Source: Solirubrobacteraceae bacterium
Lineage (GTDB): Bacteria; Actinomycetota; Thermoleophilia; Solirubrobacterales; Solirubrobacteraceae
Assembly: GCA_031177685.1 (NCBI GenBank)
Contig: JAPSGI010000008.1
Span: forward strand, 62,001 to 126,000
Length of the DNA stretch: 64,000 nt
Direction of reading: 5' to 3'
Numbering within the stretch: the stretch's first letter is position 1; every line of letters begins with the position of its first letter. The translations under genes were made by a program, and so were the position numbers. The notes beneath the pieces are model-generated. The model searched no databases. It was not told the origin of the DNA and saw nothing but the letters and a program-made list of their open reading frames with translations. Below are positions 57,134-64,000 of the stretch, one piece after another.

Positions 57134-58315
57134 CTAGCCCGCGGCGGCGCAGAACGCCTCGTAGTCGGGGAAGACGCCCATCTCCTCGTCGGAGATCGAC
57201 TCGGGATCGCGCGAGCAGATCGGGCACTCGGGATCGCGGTGGACCTTGACCTCGGTGAAGGTGGCGGCCAGCGCGTCGTAGAGCAGCAGGCGCCCGATCA
57301 GCGGGTCGCCCTGCTCGATGATCAGCTTCACGGCCTCGGTGGCCTGCAGCAGGCCCATCGTCCCCGGCAGCACTCCGAGCACGCCGTTGGCTCCGCAGGA
57401 CGGCGCCAGCTCGGCGGGCGGCGGCTCGCGGAACAGGCAGCGGTAGCACGGCCCCTCGTAGGGCGCGAACACCGACAGCTGCCCGTCGAAGCCCAGGATC
57501 GCGGCGCTGACCACCGGGATGCGCAGCCGCACCGACGCGTCGTTGAGCAGGTAGCGCGTGGGGAAGTTGTCCAGGCCGTCGACGACCACGTCGTAGCCCG
57601 GCAGGATCTCCATGATGTTGGAGGCATCCAGGCGCACGGCGTGCTTGACGACGTCCACGTCGGGATTGATCGCCTGGATCGTCTGCTCGGCGGAGTCGAC
57701 CTTCGGCACGCCGATGCGATCCGTGGTGTGGATCACCTGGCGCTGCAGGTTGGAGAGGTCGACCTCGTCGTTGTCGACGATGCCAAGCGTCCCCACGCCG
57801 GCCGCGGCGAGGTAGAGGGCGGCCGGAGAGCCCAGGCCGCCGGCGCCCAGCAGCAGCACCTTGGCGTCCAGCAGCTTCTGCTGGCCTTCGACGCCGACCT
57901 CCGGGATCAGCAGGTGACGCGAGTAGCGCTCGCGCTGCTCCTTGGTGAGCGCGCGCGGGACCTCGACCTCGTAGCCGCGGTCCTTCCACAGCGTGATGCC
58001 GCCGCGCATCGACTCGACGTGGCGGTAGCCGAGCAGCTCCTTGAGCGCGTGGGCGCCCCAGGCCGAGCGGTTGCCCGACGCGCAGTACAGGACGACGTGC
58101 GCCTCGCGGTCGGGAACGGCGTTCTCGATGCGCGACTCCAGGTAGGAGCGCGGCACGTGCACGGCGCCGGGAATGTGACCCGCCTCGAACTCCTCCGGCT
58201 CGCGCACGTCGACAAGCACGACGCCGTTGACCAGGCCGTCCTTCACGTCGGCGGGATCGACCTCGTCGATCTGAGCCTTGATCTGCTTCAGCACCTCGGC
58301 GCCGGAGGGGCTCAT
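57134..58315 (-). CDS. Rhodanese-ThiF (MoeZ-like) sulfur-carrier activating enzyme, inverted domain order
   Basis: 393 residues. The N-terminal rhodanese domain (about 1-115) has VVLVDVREPEEFEAGHIPGA and active-site Cys in LYCASGNRS. The C-terminal E1-like ThiF/MoeB domain (about 120-393) has YSRHLLIPEVGVEGQQKL, the ATP loop LLGAGGLGSPAALYLAAAGV, two zinc knuckles (CYRC, CPIC) and the SCGANGVLGVLPG Cys loop. It adenylates the sulfur carrier and transfers persulfide sulfur. Known MoeZ has ThiF first and rhodanese last. ATG with AGGAG 8 nt upstream; promoter and operator at 58344-58383. Confidence 0.9.
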   Translation of the reverse strand: MSPSGAEVLKQIKAQIDEVDPADVKDGLVNGVVLVDVREPEEFEAGHIPGAVHVPRSYLESRIENAVPDREAHVVLYCASGNRSAWGAHALKELLGYRHVESMRGGITLWKDRGYEVEVPRALTKEQRERYSRHLLIPEVGVEGQQKLLDAKVLLLGAGGLGSPAALYLAAAGVGTLGIVDNDEVDLSNLQRQVIHTTDRIGVPKVDSAEQTIQAINPDVDVVKHAVRLDASNIMEILPGYDVVVDGLDNFPTRYLLNDASVRLRIPVVSAAILGFDGQLSVFAPYEGPCYRCLFREPPPAELAPSCGANGVLGVLPGTMGLLQATEAVKLIIEQGDPLIGRLLLYDALAATFTEVKVHRDPECPICSRDPESISDEEMGVFPDYEAFCAAAG

Positions 58316-58343
58316 CGGGAATCTCCTGAATCTCGCTCGGGTT

Positions 58344-58383
58344 TTACTTCAAGAAGTATAGCGGTCCCGAGCGGCCCCCTTAA
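58344..58383 (-). promoter_or_regulatory. Promoter and palindromic operator of the rhodanese-ThiF/cysO operon
   Basis: On the minus strand TTAAGG (58383-58378), 17 nt, TATACT (58360-58355). The operator TTACTTCAAGAAGTATAGCG (58344-58363, ACTTC-N2-GAAGT core at 58346-58357) overlaps the -10 and matches the cysM element at 18 of 20 positions. The predicted leader is about 33 nt with an SD. Confidence 0.65.
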
Positions 58384-58388
58384 CGCGC

Positions 58389-58419
58389 CCGGGGCGCCCC
58401 GCTCCCACGGGCGCCCCGG
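58389..58419. terminator. GC-rich stem-loop, 11-bp perfect stem
   Basis: CCGGGGCGCCC (58389-58399) and its complement (58409-58419) flank a 9-nt loop. It lies just upstream of the moeZ-like promoter and 117 nt before the histidine kinase, so it may insulate the two divergent units or belong to the kinase leader. Confidence 0.45.
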
Positions 58420-58535
58420 TTGCAGTTTCCAGGCCCTACTTGCTGCGCACCGGGATCATCGACTCGGAGGCGCCGGGGCAACATCGGGTCCCGACCCCAT
58501 TTCAGGCGTGACCGCGCCGCGCCGATGCTAGGCCC

Positions 58536-59492
58536 GTGAAGCGCCGCACCCCCCTCCTGTGGCAGATCATCGCGATCAACGCGCTGCTCGTGGCCGCCAC
58601 GATCGGCGCCGCCGTGGCCACCACGGGCTTCGACTTCGGCCCCGCTTCGGAGCGCGGCGAGTTCGCCGTGCTCGTGCTGGGGACCGCCGGGATCCTGCTC
58701 GGCAACGGATTGCTGCTGTGGCGGCGTCTCGCGCCGCTCGAGCGCCTCGTCACGACGATGGAGAGCGTCGACCTGGCCGAGCCCGGTCGCCGCGTGGAGA
58801 TGGAGGCCACCGACTCCGTCGAGGTGGCGCGCCTGAACGCCTCCTTCAACCGGATGCTCGACCGGCTGGAGACCGAGCGCCGCGCGGCCTCGCAGTCGGT
58901 GCTGCGCGCGCAGGAGCAGGAGCGCAAGCGCCTCGCCCAGGACCTCCATGACGAGGTCAATCAGGCGCTGACCGCGATCATGCTGCGCCTCGGCGCCTCC
59001 ATCCAGGACGCGCCGCCCCGTCTGGCGGGCGAGCTGCGCGAGACGCAGCGGCTGGCCGGGCAGGCGATGGAGGAGCTGCTCAACCTGGCGCGCGAGCTGC
59101 GCCCGACCGCGCTCGACGACCACGGGCTGCTGCCCGCGCTGCGCGCGCAGGTGCGCGACTTCGGCGAGCGCACCGGGATCCAGGCCGGCTTCCACCGCCG
59201 CGGCGACGTGCCGGCCCTCACCGACGACCAGCAGCTCGTCATCTACCGGGTCACCCAGGAGAGCCTCTCCAACGTGGCGCAGCACGCGCGCGCCCGGCGC
59301 GTGGACGTCGAGCTGTCGTTCGTCGGGCGCACGATGCTGCGGATCGCCGACGACGGGCGCGGCGTGAGCGGCGAGCGCAACGGCGGCCTGGGCATGCGCG
59401 GGATGCAAGAGCGCGCGCTGCTGGTGGGGGGCAGGCTCGACGTGCACTCGGCGGCCGGCCGGGGGACCACCGTGACCCTGACGATGTCCTGA
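58536..59492 (+). CDS. Sensor histidine kinase, NarL/HisKA_3 type
   Basis: 318 residues, GTG start. Two membrane helices (about 8-28 and 45-62) enclose a very short extracytoplasmic loop. A HAMP-like segment (about 63-115), the HisKA_3 phosphoacceptor ERKRLAQDLHDEVNQALTAI (His near 137) and an HATPase_c domain follow (VTQESLSNVAQHARARRVDV N-box, IADDGRG G1 box, GMRGMQERALLVGG). With almost no sensor domain it probably senses within the membrane. Coupled to the regulator by TGATG. Confidence 0.93.
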   Translation: MKRRTPLLWQIIAINALLVAATIGAAVATTGFDFGPASERGEFAVLVLGTAGILLGNGLLLWRRLAPLERLVTTMESVDLAEPGRRVEMEATDSVEVARLNASFNRMLDRLETERRAASQSVLRAQEQERKRLAQDLHDEVNQALTAIMLRLGASIQDAPPRLAGELRETQRLAGQAMEELLNLARELRPTALDDHGLLPALRAQVRDFGERTGIQAGFHRRGDVPALTDDQQLVIYRVTQESLSNVAQHARARRVDVELSFVGRTMLRIADDGRGVSGERNGGLGMRGMQERALLVGGRLDVHSAAGRGTTVTLTMS

Positions 59493-60127
59493 TGCGGATC
59501 CTGATCGCCGACGACCACGGGATCGTGCGCAGCGGGCTGCGCCTGCTGCTGGACCGCCAGCCGGACATGGAGGTCGTCGCGGAGGCGTCCGACGGCGCCG
59601 AAGCGGTGGAGGTCGCCCTGCGCGAGCGCCCCGACCTGTGCATCCTCGACGTGGCAATGCCGCGGCTCACCGGCCTGCAGGCGGCGCGCGAGATCAAGGC
59701 GCAGGCGCCCGGCGTGGCGGTCCTCATCCTGTCCATGCACAAGGACGAGCGCTACGTGTTCGAGGCGCTCAAGGCGGGGGCGTCGGGCTACGTCCTCAAG
59801 GCTGAGGCCGACCAGGATCTCGTGGAGGCGGCGCGCGCCGTGGGACGGGGCGAGGCCTTCCTCACCAACGCCGCGGAGCGCTCGCTGATCCGCGACTGGA
59901 TGGCGTCCAGCGACACCGCGGGGCCGCGCGAGGCGCTGACCCCGCGCGAGCAGGAGGTGGTCAAGCTGATCGCCGAGGCGCACACCAACGCGCAGATCGC
60001 CGCCGTGCTGCACGTGGCGGAGAAGACGGTCGAGTCGCACCGCGCGAACGTCCTGCGCAAGCTCGGGATGCGCGACCGCGTCGAGCTCGTTCGCTACGCG
60101 ATCCGGCGCGGGCTCGTCGAGCCCTAG
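59492..60127 (+). CDS. LuxR/NarL family response regulator
   Basis: 211 residues. The receiver domain (about 1-118) has IADDHGIVRSGL (acidic pocket), phosphoacceptor Asp in LCILDVAMPRLTG (about 52) and Lys in YVLKAEADQD (about 100). The C-terminal HTH_LuxR (about 148-205) reads LTPREQEVVKLIAEAHTNAQ, then IAAVLHVAEKTVESHRANVL. It is the cognate partner of the kinase. Targets unknown. Ends 4 bp into the convergent secreted-protein gene. Confidence 0.95.
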   Translation: MRILIADDHGIVRSGLRLLLDRQPDMEVVAEASDGAEAVEVALRERPDLCILDVAMPRLTGLQAAREIKAQAPGVAVLILSMHKDERYVFEALKAGASGYVLKAEADQDLVEAARAVGRGEAFLTNAAERSLIRDWMASSDTAGPREALTPREQEVVKLIAEAHTNAQIAAVLHVAEKTVESHRANVLRKLGMRDRVELVRYAIRRGLVEP

Positions 60128-60996
60128 CGGCGCAGCGTCACGGCGCGCGAGAGGCTGCGCGCGTTGCCCGCCTGGTCGGCGATCCGCAGGCTCACCCGGT
60201 AGACGCGGGCCGTCGTGCCGCGTGGCAGGCGCAGCGAGAGCGTGCGCGTCCGGTTGGCGCGCAGCGCCCTGGTGAGGCTGCTGACCACGCGGCCGCGCCG
60301 CAGCAGGCGCGCGCGCACCCGGCCGGCCTCGTTGGAGCGCACGCGGACCTTGAGGCCGCGGGCGCGCGCCGCGGCGAAGCTCTGGCGGGGGATGGCGACG
60401 CGGGCCACCGGGCGGGTGCGGTCCCGTGACGAGGGCGATGGGGGCGGAGGGCTCTGCGACGGGGGCTGAGAGGCCGCGCAGCTGTTCGCGGCGCGTGGCG
60501 TTGGCGCGGCGGGCGCGGTGGTGCCGCCGCAGATCTGCAGCGACTGCCCGTCCGCGGGGGCGGGTCCGCTCGCCGCCAGCGTGCCCACCGGGTTGGCGAT
60601 CGTGCCCCAGCGCAGGCAGTGGATCTTGTCGCCGCTGGCGCGCTCGAAGCACGCCTGGCCGGCGGACGCGGGCAGGGCGATCGTCAGCGCGGTGTGCGGG
60701 GTGGCGCCCACGTCGCCCTTGGCGATCAGCATGGGCGCGCCCCCGTCGATCACGGCCATGCCGCTGCCCAGCGACTGGTTGCCGACGGAGACGCCCGCGG
60801 AGTCGTAGACGGCCAGCCGGTAGCCGGTCGGGAACGGGAAGGGCTCGTCGGCCGGGTCCAGGAGCTCCACGAACTGGTTCGCCGTGCTGCCCGCGAGCGA
60901 GGTCGCCACCTCGTTGACGGTCATGCGGTGGTCGAGCGCCGCCGCGGGCGCCGCGAGCAGCAGGAACGCCAGGAGCGTCGCGAGGAGCGGCCGCAC
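60124..60996 (-). CDS. Secreted protein with lamin-tail-like domain
   Basis: 290 residues, GTG start. Signal peptide MRPLLATLLAFLLLAAPAAA. An N-terminal beta-sandwich (about 25-170) has VNEVATSLAGSTANQFVELL and TGYRLAVYDSAG, like lamin-tail (LTD) domains; two pairs of Cys may be disulfides. A Pro/Ser linker (about 175-195) leads to a C-terminal Arg-rich Ig-like domain (about 200-290) similar in style to the tail of the beta-helix protein at 24109. Probably cell-surface; function unknown. Confidence 0.7.
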   Translation of the reverse strand: MRPLLATLLAFLLLAAPAAALDHRMTVNEVATSLAGSTANQFVELLDPADEPFPFPTGYRLAVYDSAGVSVGNQSLGSGMAVIDGGAPMLIAKGDVGATPHTALTIALPASAGQACFERASGDKIHCLRWGTIANPVGTLAASGPAPADGQSLQICGGTTAPAAPTPRAANSCAASQPPSQSPPPPSPSSRDRTRPVARVAIPRQSFAAARARGLKVRVRSNEAGRVRARLLRRGRVVSSLTRALRANRTRTLSLRLPRGTTARVYRVSLRIADQAGNARSLSRAVTLRR

Positions 60997-61039
60997 ACCT
61001 GGTTGGACGCCCGCGAGCGGGGACTTCTTCCCGCGCGAG

Positions 61040-61045
61040 TACGCT
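61040..61045 (+). promoter_or_regulatory. Candidate leaderless -10 box (asnB)
   Basis: TACGCT lies 7 nt before the ATG at 61053; no SD is present. Confidence 0.45.
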
Positions 61046-61052
61046 CCGCGCC

Positions 61053-63038
61053 ATGTGCGGCATCGCCGGCATCCACGCGCCGGGCGGCGCGGCCGACCCC
61101 CGCGTTGTGGCGGCGATGACGCGGACGCTCGTGCACCGCGGGCCGGACGGCGACGGCTTCTTCGAAGCGCCCGGCGTGGCGCTGGGGATGCGCCGGTTGG
61201 CGATCGTGGACCCCGAGCACGGGCACCAGCCGCTGCGCGACGAGAGCGGCGACGTGGTGGCGGTCTTCAACGGCGAGATCTACAACCACGCGGAGCTGCG
61301 CCGGGAGCTGGAGGCGGGCGGTCACCGGCTGCGCTCGGGTTCGGACGGCGAGGTGATCCCGCACCTGTTCGAGGAGGAGGGGCCCGGCTTCGTCGCGCGG
61401 CTGAACGGGATCTTCGCGATCGCGCTGTGGGACGGGCGCACGCGCACGCTGCACCTGTTTCGCGACCGCTTCGGGGTGAAGCCGCTGTACTACGCGCGGG
61501 ACGGGCGGCGGCTGGCCTTCGCCTCGGAGGTCAGGGCGCTGCTGGCCGATCCGTCGGTACCGCGCGACGTCGATCCCGTGGCGGTGGACGAGTTCCTGAC
61601 GCTGCGCTTCGTGCCCTCGCCGCGGACGGCGCTGCGGGCGGTGCGCAAGCTGCCGCCCGGGACGGTGCTGAGCGCCGGCTCCTCGGGAGGCTTTCGCGAG
61701 ACGGAATACGCGGTGGACGCGCCGTCCCCGGTGCGCCGCGACCGCGCCGCGCTGGTGGCGGAGTACCGCGAGGCGTTCGAGCAGGCGGTCGTGCGCCAGA
61801 TGATGAGCGACGTGCCGATCGGGGTGATGCTGTCGGGGGGCGTGGACTCGGGAGCGGTGTGCGCGGTGATGGCCCGGCACGCGCCGGAGGTGAAGGCTTA
61901 CACCGTCGGCTTTGGAGGCTTCGGCGCTGACGTGGACGAGACCGCCGCGGCGGCGCGCACGGCGCAGCTCTTCGGCGCCGAGCACCGCTCGCTGGTGATC
62001 GGCGAGCGCGAGTACCTGGAGGCGCTGCCCCACTCGATGCTCACGGTGGAGGAGCCGGTCGGGACGACGAGCGCCCTGGCGGTCCGCTTCGTCGCCGAGC
62101 TGATGCGCCCGGAGGTGCCCGTCGCCTTGAGCGGCCAGGGCGCCGACGAGCCGCTCGGGGGATACGGGCGGCACCGGGGCGTGCGAATCGCGGAGCTGCT
62201 GCGGCGGGTGCCGGGGGCTCGCTTGGCCGCCGGTCTCGTGCCGCGGCCGACGGGTCGCGATGCCGTCGCCCGCGGCCTGGACGCCGTTGCCGCGGCCGAC
62301 GATCTGTCGCTGCTGCTCGGCGCCTACCGCGTCTTGACGCCCTTTGAGCGCTCTGCCCTCTACCGGTCTTCGTTCTCCGCCGCGCTGGATGAGGCCTGGG
62401 CGAACGGCGCCGGTCGGGGAGGAGCCTCGGCCGGGCCTGTCTCCGCCGCCGGCTCGGTTTCCTCCGGGGGCCCTTCGTCCGGCTGCCTCACCCCGGCGGC
62501 CGCCGCCGTCGAGCGGCTTCGCTCGCGCGTCGGGCACCTGTCCCCGCTGTCGCAGATGCTGTACGTCGACACGCGCTTCTCGCTTGCCGACGAGCTGCTG
62601 CTGATCGCGGACAAGATGTCGATGGCCGCGTCGGTCGAGCTGCGGGTCCCGATGCTCGACCAGGATCTCGTCGCGCTGGCCGAATCGGCGACGCCGAGCC
62701 AGCACGTCCGGCGGCTGCGCGGCAAGGCGCTGCACAAGGAGGCGCTCGAGGGGCTGCTGCCGAAGGAGATCGTCCACCGGCGCAAGCTCGGCTGGCGCAC
62801 GCCCGTGGACGCCTGGCTGCGCTCCGAGCTGCGTCCGCTGCTCGACGAGGTCCTGCTCGGCGAGGGCGAGCTGTGCCGCGAGCTGTTCGAGGAGCGCGAG
62901 CTGCGGCGGCTGGCCGACGAGCACGCGACCGGGCGCGCCGACCACACGCGGTCGCTGTTCTGCCTGCTCTCCCTCGGGCTGTGGCATCGCGGCTTCGTCC
63001 AGTCCCGGCCCCCGGTGGTCGCGGCCGCCGCGTCGTGA
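61053..63038 (+). CDS. asnB: Asparagine synthase (glutamine-hydrolyzing) family amidotransferase
   Basis: 661 residues starting MCGIAGIHAPGG, with Cys2 as nucleophile of the glutaminase domain (about 1-210; HRGPDGDGFFEAPG, FNGEIYNHAELR, FRDRFGVKPLYYA). The synthetase domain has the PP-loop VMLSGGVDSGAVCAVMARHA (about 265). A Ser/Gly/Ala-rich stretch (about 455-485) interrupts the synthetase domain before LSQMLYVDTRFSL. The adjoining glycosyltransferase suggests the amidotransferase modifies a surface polysaccharide rather than making free Asn. Confidence 0.92.
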   Translation: MCGIAGIHAPGGAADPRVVAAMTRTLVHRGPDGDGFFEAPGVALGMRRLAIVDPEHGHQPLRDESGDVVAVFNGEIYNHAELRRELEAGGHRLRSGSDGEVIPHLFEEEGPGFVARLNGIFAIALWDGRTRTLHLFRDRFGVKPLYYARDGRRLAFASEVRALLADPSVPRDVDPVAVDEFLTLRFVPSPRTALRAVRKLPPGTVLSAGSSGGFRETEYAVDAPSPVRRDRAALVAEYREAFEQAVVRQMMSDVPIGVMLSGGVDSGAVCAVMARHAPEVKAYTVGFGGFGADVDETAAAARTAQLFGAEHRSLVIGEREYLEALPHSMLTVEEPVGTTSALAVRFVAELMRPEVPVALSGQGADEPLGGYGRHRGVRIAELLRRVPGARLAAGLVPRPTGRDAVARGLDAVAAADDLSLLLGAYRVLTPFERSALYRSSFSAALDEAWANGAGRGGASAGPVSAAGSVSSGGPSSGCLTPAAAAVERLRSRVGHLSPLSQMLYVDTRFSLADELLLIADKMSMAASVELRVPMLDQDLVALAESATPSQHVRRLRGKALHKEALEGLLPKEIVHRRKLGWRTPVDAWLRSELRPLLDEVLLGEGELCRELFEERELRRLADEHATGRADHTRSLFCLLSLGLWHRGFVQSRPPVVAAAAS

Positions 63039-64000
63039 AGGTCCTCTTCGTCGCGGCGCACCCGCCGCTGCCGCTGGACAACGGAGGCCGGCTGCGCACG
63101 TTCCATTTGCTCGACGAGCTGTCGCGGCGGGCGGACGTCGTGCTGGCGTGCCTGGACCGCGAGCCGGGCTCGGGCCGTGACGGCCCGGGCGCCCGGGAGC
63201 TGGAGGACGCGATCCGCCTCGCGCTTCCCGGGCTGCGCGACGTGGCGGTGGTCCCGGCCCCCCCGGCGCACAAGCGCCTGCGCCAGCTGGCGACCCTCGC
63301 CGGGGGCGGCTCGTACACGGAAGCGATGCACCGCTCGCCGCTGCTCGTCGCGCGGGTGCGCGCGGCGATGGGCTCCTTCGAGCCGGACCTCGTGCACTGC
63401 GACTCGCTCTTCTGCGCGCACGTCCGCCCGTCCCAGCCGGCCGCGACCGCGCACTGGGTGCTGTCGCCGCACAACGACGAGGCGCTGCTGAAGGAGCGCC
63501 TGGCGCAGACGGCGGACGAGTGGCTGCGCCGGGCGCTGTACCGCCGCGAAGCGGGGGCTTTGGCGGGCGTGCAGGGCCGCGCTTTGTCCGAGTTCGACCA
63601 CGTGGTGGCCGTCTCGGAGGTCGAGCGCGACCGGTTCGTGGCGTTCGGTTCCGACCCCGACGTCATCACCGTGCCCAACGGCGTCGAGCCTTTATCCGAG
63701 CCGGCCGGGCCGCCCGCGGGGCCGGGCCCGGGCGAGCCGCTGCGGCTGCTGTTCGTCGGGTCGCTCAACTACGAGCCCAACGCGCAGGGACTGGAGTGGT
63801 TCGCGCACGAGGTGGCGCCTCGGGTGCGCGAGCGGCTGGCGATCGCCATCGAGGTCGTCGGACCGGGCCGGCGGGGGCCGGAGCTGCCCGGCGTCACCTA
63901 CCTCGGACGCGTGGACGACGTCGGCGCGGCGTACGCCCGCGCGCACGCGGCCGTGGTCCCCCTGCGCGCCGGCGCCGGCTCGCGGCTGAAGGTGGTCGAG
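63035..64000 (+). CDS. Glycosyltransferase family 4, N-terminal part (runs off the right edge)
   Basis: 322 codons are visible, open to the window end, from a GTG overlapping the asnB stop (GTGA). MKVLFVAAHPPLPLDNGGRL is the acceptor-side Rossmann start with Gly-rich loop typical of exopolysaccharide GT4 enzymes. VAVSEVERDRFVAFG and ITVPNGVEPL (about 195-222) mark the inter-domain region, followed by RLLFVGSLNYEPNAQGLEWF and PLRAGAGSRLKVVE, the donor-site EX7E region. Likely first of several polysaccharide genes. One rare TTA Leu codon near 63691. Confidence 0.88.
   Translation, partial: MKVLFVAAHPPLPLDNGGRLRTFHLLDELSRRADVVLACLDREPGSGRDGPGARELEDAIRLALPGLRDVAVVPAPPAHKRLRQLATLAGGGSYTEAMHRSPLLVARVRAAMGSFEPDLVHCDSLFCAHVRPSQPAATAHWVLSPHNDEALLKERLAQTADEWLRRALYRREAGALAGVQGRALSEFDHVVAVSEVERDRFVAFGSDPDVITVPNGVEPLSEPAGPPAGPGPGEPLRLLFVGSLNYEPNAQGLEWFAHEVAPRVRERLAIAIEVVGPGRRGPELPGVTYLGRVDDVGAAYARAHAAVVPLRAGAGSRLKVVE

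Noticed and set aside
63689-63694. TTA leucine codon as a bldA-like regulatory switch
   Set aside because: One rare codon in a gene of slightly relaxed codon use is not evidence of regulation outside Streptomyces.

Overview
The window is very GC-rich, gene-dense bacterial chromosome. Frequent GTG/TTG starts, dense ATGA/GTGA stop-start overlaps and the gene families present (GuaB3, CysO/Mec/CysM, a type A2 caa3-like oxidase, TIGR03663/Agl23-like membrane protein, CDP-repeat-free short operons) point to a high-GC actinobacterium, most likely class Thermoleophilia (Solirubrobacterales). That placement is inferred from gene content and composition, not from a marker-gene tree. No rRNA, tRNA or CRISPR array was seen.

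Layout. 1-2461: a truncated CBS protein, a Pro/Thr/Ser-rich anchored protein and a divergent polytopic glycosyltransferase-like protein. 2500-8195: aerobic respiration, with cox subunits II and I, a duplicated USP-like protein, cox III, a 36-residue membrane protein and CtaG, converging on a cytochrome c-cupredoxin fusion that is coupled to an upstream glycosyltransferase (to 9739). 9798-13279: small zinc-ribbon protein, lipoprotein, secreted protein, cold shock protein, HIT hydrolase, M28 peptidase. 13205-22557: a long minus-strand housekeeping block transcribed rplM-rpsI-glmM, then glmS-acpS-nnrD-CBS-alr-cca (ribosome, amino-sugar and cell-wall precursors, tRNA maturation). 22651-24077: a cyclic-di-AMP (ydaO/yuaA) riboswitch and an M23 peptidase. 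24109-36176: minus-strand purine genes (GuaB3, guaA) with a beta-helix protein, PfkB kinase, D-Ala-D-Ala carboxypeptidase, LysM protein, HU-pyrF, a CDF transporter, murI-rph-rdgB and a Flp-type pilin with an SD-sequestering leader.

36308-50525: two zinc-ribbon proteins, an HDAC-family/nadB divergent pair, a Cys/His-motif protein, hyuA-hyuB with a HIBADH-family dehydrogenase, DUF1802, DUF1152, a penicillin-acylase-family enzyme and a degenerate peptidase-MA-like protein, closed by a 172-bp inverted-repeat element. 50690-58315: a sulfur module in two pieces, cysM-tatA-mec-DUF2007 and rhodanese/ThiF-cysO, separated by a lower-GC island (AAA ATPase plus an IS1-type transposase remnant) and by cupin, GST and TetR genes. 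58536-64000: a two-component system, a secreted protein, and asnB with a glycosyltransferase that runs off the right edge, probably the start of a polysaccharide locus.

The most interesting system is the two-locus CysO-Mec-CysM cysteine pathway. Both loci carry the same 20-bp palindromic element over their promoters (52774-52793 and 58344-58363, 18/20 identical), the activating enzyme has rhodanese ahead of ThiF, and CysO ends in Gly-Gly-Ala instead of Gly-Gly. Also notable: many operon-leading genes have a TANNNT box 6-9 nt before the start codon and no Shine-Dalgarno sequence (leaderless signature), and three coupled genes lack a canonical start codon where homology says the protein should begin.
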